From Pseudomonadota bacterium (GTDB lineage Bacteria > Pseudomonadota > Gammaproteobacteria > Burkholderiales > Burkholderiaceae): 61,642 bases of DNA. Below the pieces are notes generated by a model. The model saw only the letters and a list, made by a program, of their open reading frames with translations, was not told the DNA's origin and did no database searches. Position numbers and translations under genes: made by a program. The DNA is taken from contig CAUJJP010000130.1 of NCBI GenBank assembly GCA_963205525.1, forward strand, positions 1-61,642, given 5' to 3'. Shown here piece after piece: positions 55,698-61,642 of this stretch (the first letter of the stretch is position 1; every line of letters starts with the position of its first letter).

Positions 55698-56426
55698 TCA
55701 GCGCTCGGCCGCCGCCAGCCAGCCGGCGAGCGCGGCGCGCCGCTGCACCCCGGTCTTGGCGGCGAGCCGGCGCAGATAGGTGCGCACGCTGGCCACGCTG
55801 ACGCCGAGCTCGCGCGCGATCGCCTTGTCGGTGGCGCCGCGCGCCACCAGGTCGGCCACCTCGCGCTCGCGCGGTGACAGCGCCTGCACCGGCGCCGGCC
55901 GGGCGCGGCGCAGGGCGGCGATGAAGGCCGGCTCCAGCAGGTCCAGCAAGGCCTTGTCCTGGGCGCCGAACTCGCGCCGCGCGCGCCCGCGCCAGATGCG
56001 CAGGTCGCCCAGCGCGCGGCCCGCGCCCGCCTCGCGGTCGTCGAAGGCGTGCAGGTTGATGCCCCAGTGCAGGCCGTCGAGGGCCAGGAAGTCGTTGAAG
56101 AACTCGGTGCGCGCCAGTTCGGCGTGCGGCATCACCTCGCTCACCGCGGCGGCATGGCGGCGCTTCTGCAGCTCGAAGGTGATGGGGTCGTGGAACTGGT
56201 AGTGGCGCTCGTAGCGCGCCAGGTTGGCCGGATCCATGTGCAGCCACACGCCGTCGGCGAAGCGGCCGTCGGCGGCGTCCCAGACATAGGACGCGAAGTG
56301 GTCGGCCTGCAGCAGGTCGAGCAGGGCGCGGCCCAGGCCCAGTCGCACCTCGCGCTCGCCCAGGTCCTCCGAAAGCAGGGCCAGGCTGCGCCTGAGGGCA
56401 GCGGTCTCGCGGCGGGATAGGAGCAT
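55698..56426 (-). CDS. LuxR-family transcriptional regulator
   Basis: 242 residues. The C-terminal HTH (ALSPREREVADLVARGATDKAIARELGVSVASVRTYLRRLAAKTGV) is intact. The N-terminal 165 residues form an alpha/beta sensor domain (GLGRALLDLLQADHFASYVWD, HWGINLHAFDD) resembling but not clearly matching autoinducer domains; ligand unknown. ATG 56426 has AGGAGG at 8 bases; the frame is open 36 codons further without conservation. It is divergent from the carboxylase operon and could co-regulate it. Confidence 0.9.
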   Translation of the reverse strand: MLLSRRETAALRRSLALLSEDLGEREVRLGLGRALLDLLQADHFASYVWDAADGRFADGVWLHMDPANLARYERHYQFHDPITFELQKRRHAAAVSEVMPHAELARTEFFNDFLALDGLHWGINLHAFDDREAGAGRALGDLRIWRGRARREFGAQDKALLDLLEPAFIAALRRARPAPVQALSPREREVADLVARGATDKAIARELGVSVASVRTYLRRLAAKTGVQRRAALAGWLAAAER

Positions 56427-56562
56427 CTTCGGGTCCTCCTGAGCGCCCCCGGGGCCGGGCGCCGTGCCCGTGCGTCGGCGAGCGCCAGCGTGGTGCCGCG
56501 ATGCTACGCCGCGCGCCCGGCGCTGCGGGTTCACCAGCGCTGCCGCGGCGCCGGGCCCTGCC

Positions 56563-56588
56563 TAGAATGCAATTGACGTGAACGTCAA
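56563..56588 (+). promoter_or_regulatory. Carboxylase operon promoter -10 and LiuR operator
   Basis: -10 box TAGAAT at 56563-56568, four bases, then TTGACGTGAACGTCAA at 56573-56588: same 16-mer, same spacing as before liuR. No consensus -35 is seen. The 210-base gap also contains the divergent LuxR promoter. Confidence 0.87.
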
Positions 56589-56636
56589 TCGGGCTGCCGC
56601 GCCGCCGGCAGTGCCCGCCACGAGGAGACTTCATTC

Positions 56637-58247
56637 ATGCCCGCGCTCGCCTCCCAGCTCAACCCGCGTTCGGCCGCGTTCAAGGCCAGCGCCGACGCCA
56701 TGCGGGCGCTCGTCGACGACCTCAACGCCAGGCTCGCGCAGGTGGCGCAGGGCGGTGGCGAGGCCGCGCGCGCCAAGCACACGGCGCGCGGCAAGCTGCT
56801 GCCGCGCGACCGCGTGGAGATGCTGCTCGACCCCGACACGCCCTTCCTGGAGGTGGGCGCGCTCGCCGGGCTGGACATGTACGACGGCGCCGCGCCGGGC
56901 GGCGGCATCGTCGCCGGCATCGGCCGCATCGCAGGCATCGAGTGCATGGTGGTGTGCAACGACGCCACCGTGAAGGGCGGCAGCTACCTGCCGATCACGG
57001 TGAAGAAGCACCTGCGGGCGCAGGAGATCGCGCAGATGAACCGCCTGCCCTGCGTCTACCTGGTGGACAGCGGCGGCGCCAACCTGCCCAACCAGGACAA
57101 CGTCTTCCCCGACCGCGAGCACTTCGGCCGCATCTTCTTCAACCAGGCCAACATGTCGGCCCAGGGCATCCCGCAGATCGCGGTCGTGATGGGTTCGTGC
57201 ACCGCGGGTGGCGCCTACATGCCGGCGATGAGCGACGAGACCATCATCGTCAAGAACCAGGGCACGATCTTCCTCGGCGGGCCGCCGCTGGTGAAGGCGG
57301 CGATCGGCGAGGTGGTGAGCGCCGAGGACCTCGGCGGCGGCGACGTGCACACCCGGAGGTCGGGGGTCGCCGACCACCTGGCCGAGAACGACCTGCACGC
57401 GCTGGCGCTGGCGCGCAAGGTGGTGGGCAACCTGAACTGGCGCAAGCCCGAGCAGATGCTGCTGCAGCCCGCGCGCGCGCCGCTGTACGACCCCGCCGAG
57501 CTGCACGGCATCATCCCGACCGACCCGCGCAAGCCCTACGACGTGCACGAGGTGATCGCGCGCATCGTCGACGGCTCCGAGCTCGACGAGTTCAAGCCGC
57601 GCTACGGCACCACCCTGGTCACCGGCTTCGCGCACATCGAGGGCATGCCGGTGGGCCTGGTCGCCAACAACGGCGTGCTGTTCAGCGAGAGCGCGATGAA
57701 GGCCGCCCACTTCATCGAGCTGTGCTGCCAGCGCCGGGTGCCGCTGGTGTTCCTGCAGAACATCACCGGCTTCATGGTCGGACGCAAGTACGAGGCCGAG
57801 GGCATCGCCAAGCACGGCGCCAAGATGGTGACCGCGGTCGCCACCGCCACCGTGCCCAAGTTCACCGTCATCATCGGCGGCAGCTTCGGCGCCGGCAACT
57901 ACGGCATGTGCGGCCGCGCCTACAGCCCGCGCTTCCTGTGGATGTGGCCGAACGCGCGCCTGTCGGTGATGGGCGGCGAGCAGGCCGCCAGCGTGCTCGC
58001 CACCGTCAAGCGCGACGGCATAGAGTCGCGCGGCGGCCACTGGAGCGCCGAGGACGAAGCGGCCTTCCGACAGCCCATCCTCGACCAGTTCGAGCACCAG
58101 GCGCATCCTTACTACTGCAGCGCGCGGCTGTGGGACGACGGCGTCATCGACCCCGCCGACACCCGCCGCGTGCTCGCGCTGGCGATGAGCGCGAGCCTGA
58201 ACGCACCCATCCCCGAGCGCCCGCAGTTCGGCGTCTTCCGCATGTGA
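56637..58247 (+). CDS. liuB: 3-methylcrotonyl-CoA carboxylase beta (carboxyltransferase) subunit
   Basis: 536 residues, full length. Transfers carboxyl from carboxybiotin to 3-methylcrotonyl-CoA, giving 3-methylglutaconyl-CoA. Family landmarks: [104 protein letters not shown]. The last matches MCC better than propionyl- or acetyl-CoA carboxylases. GAGGAG precedes ATG 56637. First gene of the second LiuR-linked arm. Confidence 0.97.
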   Translation: MPALASQLNPRSAAFKASADAMRALVDDLNARLAQVAQGGGEAARAKHTARGKLLPRDRVEMLLDPDTPFLEVGALAGLDMYDGAAPGGGIVAGIGRIAGIECMVVCNDATVKGGSYLPITVKKHLRAQEIAQMNRLPCVYLVDSGGANLPNQDNVFPDREHFGRIFFNQANMSAQGIPQIAVVMGSCTAGGAYMPAMSDETIIVKNQGTIFLGGPPLVKAAIGEVVSAEDLGGGDVHTRRSGVADHLAENDLHALALARKVVGNLNWRKPEQMLLQPARAPLYDPAELHGIIPTDPRKPYDVHEVIARIVDGSELDEFKPRYGTTLVTGFAHIEGMPVGLVANNGVLFSESAMKAAHFIELCCQRRVPLVFLQNITGFMVGRKYEAEGIAKHGAKMVTAVATATVPKFTVIIGGSFGAGNYGMCGRAYSPRFLWMWPNARLSVMGGEQAASVLATVKRDGIESRGGHWSAEDEAAFRQPILDQFEHQAHPYYCSARLWDDGVIDPADTRRVLALAMSASLNAPIPERPQFGVFRM

Positions 58248-58252
58248 GCGCC

Positions 58253-59386
58253 ATGCACAACGCCTACCTGAGCCCCGACCACGAGCTGCTGCGCGAGCAG
58301 GTGGCGCGCTTCCTGGCGCGCGAGGTGGAGCCGCAGGCCGCGCAGTGGGAGCGCGACGGCATGGTGCCGCGCGCCGTGCTGCGCCGCCTCGGCGAAGCCG
58401 GGCTGCTGGGCCTGATGTACGAGCCCGAGTACGGCGGCGGCGGCGCCGACGCGCTGATGAACCTGGCGTTCGCCGACGCCCTGGCCGACTGCAGCTACGG
58501 CGGCTTCGTCATCACCGTGCTGGTGCACACCGACATGGCCAGCCCGCACCTGCATCACGGCGGCAGCGCGGCGCAGAAGGCGCGCTGGATGCCCGGCGTG
58601 TGCCGCGGCGAGACGATCTGCGCGGTCGCGGTCACCGAGCCCGGTGCCGGGTCGGACGTCGCCGGCATCCGCAGCACGGCGCGCCGCGACGGCGGCGACT
58701 ACGTGATCGACGGCGCCAAGACCTTCATCACCAACGGCGTGCACGCCGACCTGTACTTCGTCGCCGCGCGCAGCGGCCCGGGCAAGCGCGACATCTCCAT
58801 CTTCGCGGTCGAGAAGGGCACGCCGGGCTTCAGCGTCGGCCGCCAGCTCGACAAGACCGGCTGGCGCAGCAGCGACACCGCCGAGCTGCAGTTCGACGCC
58901 TGCCGCATCCCGGCCTCGCAGCTGCTGGGGCAGGAGCACCGCGGCTTCTACGCCGTGATGAAGAACTTCCAGACCGAGCGCATCGCACTCGCGGCGATGG
59001 CGGTGGGGCACTGCCGGCAGGCGATCCGCCTCGCGCTGGAGCACGTGCGCACGCGCCAGGCCTTCGGCGCCACGCTGTGGGACAAGCAGGCCATCCGCCA
59101 GCGGCTGGCGATGTGCGACGCGCGCACGCGCGCCGCCGAGGCCTTCCTGTGGCAGTGCGCCTGGCGCGTCACCCAGGGCCACGACATCGTGCAGGACGTC
59201 TCGCTGCTGAAGGCGCTCAGCGGCGAGCTGGTGAACGAGGTCACCGCCACCTGCCAGCAGTTCCACGGCGGCATGGGCTTCATGACCGGCACCCCGATAG
59301 AGCGCCTGTGGCGCGATGCGCGCGTGCTCGCCATCGGCGGCGGTGCCACCGAGGTCATGCTTGACGAGGCGGCCAAGCGCTACTGA
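58253..59386 (+). CDS. Acyl-CoA dehydrogenase
   Basis: 377 residues. FAD motifs [19 protein letters not shown] and KTFITNGVHADLYFVAARS; C-terminal GGATEVMLDEAAKRY supplies the catalytic Glu. The sequence type (YEPEYGGGGADALMNLAFADALADCS) is of the long- or unusual-chain group and differs from the other two in the window. It sits between carboxylase beta and methylglutaconyl-CoA hydratase, so it is probably a pathway side enzyme. ATG 58253 is 5 bases after the preceding stop; a GTG at 58244 overlapping that stop is possible. Confidence 0.92.
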   Translation: MHNAYLSPDHELLREQVARFLAREVEPQAAQWERDGMVPRAVLRRLGEAGLLGLMYEPEYGGGGADALMNLAFADALADCSYGGFVITVLVHTDMASPHLHHGGSAAQKARWMPGVCRGETICAVAVTEPGAGSDVAGIRSTARRDGGDYVIDGAKTFITNGVHADLYFVAARSGPGKRDISIFAVEKGTPGFSVGRQLDKTGWRSSDTAELQFDACRIPASQLLGQEHRGFYAVMKNFQTERIALAAMAVGHCRQAIRLALEHVRTRQAFGATLWDKQAIRQRLAMCDARTRAAEAFLWQCAWRVTQGHDIVQDVSLLKALSGELVNEVTATCQQFHGGMGFMTGTPIERLWRDARVLAIGGGATEVMLDEAAKRY

Positions 59387-59399
59387 GGCTTCGAACCGC

Positions 59400-60182
59400 A
59401 TGAGCCATCTCGACATCCAGATCCAGGGCCCGGTGGCGCGCGTCTACCTGAACCGCCCCGAGGTCCGCAACGCCTTCAACGACGGCGTGATCGCCGAGCT
59501 GGACGCCGCCTTCAAGCGCCTGGGCAGCGACCCGGCGCTGCGCGTCATCGTCCTCGGCGGCCACGGCAAGACCTTCTGCGCCGGTGCCGACCTGAACTGG
59601 ATGCGCGCCATGGCGGGCTACGACTGGGAGCGCAACCGCGCCGACGCGCAGGCCCTGGCCGACATGCTGTGGACCCTGTACCGCTGCCCGCTGCCGCTGG
59701 TGGGCCGCATCCACGGCGACTGCTATGCCGGCGGCATGGGGCTGGCAGCGGTGTGCGATGTGTGCGTCGCCGCCGAGGGGGTGCAGTTCTGCCTGTCGGA
59801 GGCACGCCTGGGCCTGCTGCCGGCCACCATCGGCCCCTACGTCGTGCGCGCCCTGGGCGAGCAGGCCTCGCGCCGCTACTTCCTGAGCGCCGAGCGCTTC
59901 GACGCCACGCGCGCGCTCGCACTCGGGTTCGTCCACGAGTGCGTGCCCGCGCAGGCGCTGGACCCGACCGTGGACGCCATCGTCGCCACCCTGGTCGCCA
60001 ACGGGCCGGCGGCGGTGCGGGCCTGCAAGGCGCTGGTGCAAGACCTTGCCGGGCGCGAGATCGACGCCGCGCTGCGCGCCGACACCGCGCGCCGCATCGC
60101 CGACATCCGCGCCAGCGACGAGGGGCGCGAAGGCATCGCCTCCTTCCTGACCAAGCGGGAGCCGGCATGGAAAACGGGCTGA
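59400..60182 (+). CDS. liuC: Methylglutaconyl-CoA hydratase (enoyl-CoA hydratase family)
   Basis: 260 residues, crotonase fold. Oxyanion loops GKTFCAGADLNWMRAMAGYDWERN and GDCYAGGMGLAAVCDVCVAAE; acid in SEARLGLLPATIGPYVVRALGE. The NWMRAMA region and the genes around it fit the hydratase converting 3-methylglutaconyl-CoA to HMG-CoA. HMG-CoA lyase (liuE) must lie beyond the window. The stop lies 16 bases inside the next gene. Confidence 0.93.
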   Translation: MSHLDIQIQGPVARVYLNRPEVRNAFNDGVIAELDAAFKRLGSDPALRVIVLGGHGKTFCAGADLNWMRAMAGYDWERNRADAQALADMLWTLYRCPLPLVGRIHGDCYAGGMGLAAVCDVCVAAEGVQFCLSEARLGLLPATIGPYVVRALGEQASRRYFLSAERFDATRALALGFVHECVPAQALDPTVDAIVATLVANGPAAVRACKALVQDLAGREIDAALRADTARRIADIRASDEGREGIASFLTKREPAWKTG

Positions 60183-60805
60183 ACTTCGGCACCGCCGAGC
60201 TGCTGGCGCTGGCTGCGGCGCTGGGCTGGGCCAGCGGCATGCGGCTGTACGCGGTGGTCTTTCTCACCGGCCTGGCCGGTTTCCTGGGCTGGCTGCCGCT
60301 GCCGCCCGGGCTGCAGCTGCTGCAGCAGCCGCCGCTGCTGTGGGCCAGCGGCGCCATGCTGGCGGTCGAGTTCGTCGCCGACAAGCTGCCCATGGTCGAT
60401 TCGGCCTGGGACGCCTTGCACACCGTGATCCGGGTGCCGGCCGGCGCGGCGCTCGCAGCCGGCGTGTTCGGCGGCCTGCTCGGCGGCGACCAGCAGCAGT
60501 GGGCGATCGTCGCCGCCTTGCTCGGCGGCGGCCTGGCCGCCACCAGCCACCTCGCCAAGGCGAGCACGCGGGCGGCGGCGAACGCCTCGCCGGAGCCCTT
60601 CTCCAACCTCGGCCTGTCGCTGCTGGGCGACCTCTCGGTGCCGGCGCTGCTGTGGCTGGCCTGGACGCACCCGCTGTGGGCGGCGGCGGCGCTGGCGCTG
60701 GCCCTGCTGCTGGCGCTGACGCTGATCCACTACACCTTCAAGTTCGTCCGCGCGCTGTGGCGCCGGCTGCGCCCGCCGGGCGGAAATGGGCTGAGCCATG
60801 TTTGA
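60167..60805 (+). CDS. DUF4126 membrane protein
   Basis: 212 residues with about five hydrophobic helices, for example LLALAAALGWASGMRLYAVVFLTGLAGFLGWLPL and [53 protein letters not shown] is a DUF4126 hallmark. It overlaps liuC by 16 bases and ends 8 bases inside the first copy of the duplicated carboxylase start. Uncharacterised; insertion in a carboxylase operon is unusual. Confidence 0.85.
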   Translation: MENGLNFGTAELLALAAALGWASGMRLYAVVFLTGLAGFLGWLPLPPGLQLLQQPPLLWASGAMLAVEFVADKLPMVDSAWDALHTVIRVPAGAALAAGVFGGLLGGDQQQWAIVAALLGGGLAATSHLAKASTRAAANASPEPFSNLGLSLLGDLSVPALLWLAWTHPLWAAAALALALLLALTLIHYTFKFVRALWRRLRPPGGNGLSHV

Positions 60806-60832
60806 CAAGATCCTGATCGCCAATCGCGGCGA
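60797..60832 (+). repeat. 36-bp direct repeat, copy 1 of carboxylase alpha gene start
   Basis: Exact copy of 60918-60953, 121 bases upstream, covering the ATG and first ten codons plus two bases of the alpha-subunit gene ([11 protein letters not shown]). It overlaps the DUF4126 stop. The intervening 85 bases include a 7-bp stem AAACGGC / GCCGTTT (60833-60852). Confidence 0.97.
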
Positions 60833-60918
60833 AAACGGCTGCCAGGCCGTTTCGGCGCAGCCAACCCGCCTGGCGCGCGCAGCGCGTGCAGGCGATCTCG
60901 CCGCGATGGAGATGGCGC

Positions 60919-60926
<8 letters not shown>
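60798..60926 (+). pseudogene. Abortive 42-codon duplicate of the carboxylase alpha N-terminus
   Basis: From the duplicated ATG the frame reads [14 protein letters not shown], then 28 unrelated residues ([20 protein letters not shown] and AAMEMAHV) and stops at TGA 60924-60926. It overlaps the true start at 60919, so it would act as an upstream frame coupled to it rather than a working protein. Confidence 0.6.

Positions 60927-61642
<716 letters not shown>

Overview
This is a very GC-rich (about 70%), densely coding chromosomal segment from a betaproteobacterium, almost certainly of the order Burkholderiales and probably Comamonadaceae or a close relative. The evidence is the set of proteins: an NAD-linked Fds formate dehydrogenase, an lnt-glyQ-glyS-gmhB block, a LiuR-controlled leucine catabolism cluster with aceK, and a MoeB next to a C-terminal processing peptidase. 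No rRNA, tRNA, CRISPR array, phage gene or intact insertion sequence was seen. No stretch over 300 bases lacks a gene.

Layout. 1-7.9 kb: a divergent iron-type ABC transporter (permease fragment and ATPase), S41 peptidase with a clear terminator, MoeB, a tartrate/D-malate dehydrogenase-type enzyme, a LOG-family protein, and an arginase followed by a D-arginine-dehydrogenase-like flavoprotein. 7.9-17.4 kb (minus strand): fdsG-fdsB-fdsA-fdsD, a thioesterase, a SulP anion transporter and a chemoreceptor. 17.5-20.8 kb: TetR regulator, class C26 glutamine amidotransferase-type hydrolase and a peptide-type solute-binding protein. 20.9-31.4 kb: secreted nuclease, patatin, two cyclic-di-GMP enzymes, LysR, an odd metallo-beta-lactamase-fold protein, MFS transporter, a third diguanylate cyclase and an unknown protein. 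31.7-37.9 kb: lnt, glyQ, glyS, a gmhB homologue lacking its nucleophile, and a YgjP-type metallopeptidase.

38-61.6 kb is dominated by leucine/isovalerate catabolism. liuR, isovaleryl-CoA dehydrogenase, carbonic anhydrase, AceK, thiolase, a LysE-type exporter, an SDR and a second acyl-CoA dehydrogenase run as one tight array into a DUF2868/DUF3482 membrane-protein/GTPase pair and trkA-trkH. After a SEC-C/TPR protein, an amidase and a LuxR regulator comes the second arm: methylcrotonyl-CoA carboxylase beta subunit, a third acyl-CoA dehydrogenase, methylglutaconyl-CoA hydratase, a DUF4126 protein and the carboxylase alpha subunit, cut by the window edge. The two arms carry the same 16-bp palindrome, TTGACGTGAACGTCAA, at the same distance after a -10 box, so they look like one LiuR regulon. 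Carbonic anhydrase (bicarbonate for the carboxylase), AceK (opening the glyoxylate bypass when acetyl-CoA is the carbon source) and thiolase (cleaving acetoacetyl-CoA) fit logically into it.

The most notable observations are this twin operator and gene logic; a 36-bp exact duplication of the start of the carboxylase alpha gene, creating a 42-codon upstream frame that stops across the true start; GmhB with Gly in place of the catalytic Asp; a DauA-like enzyme with changed catalytic and substrate residues beside arginase; perfect palindromes at the lnt start and between aceK and the thiolase gene; and many short tandem duplications, inside and outside genes.
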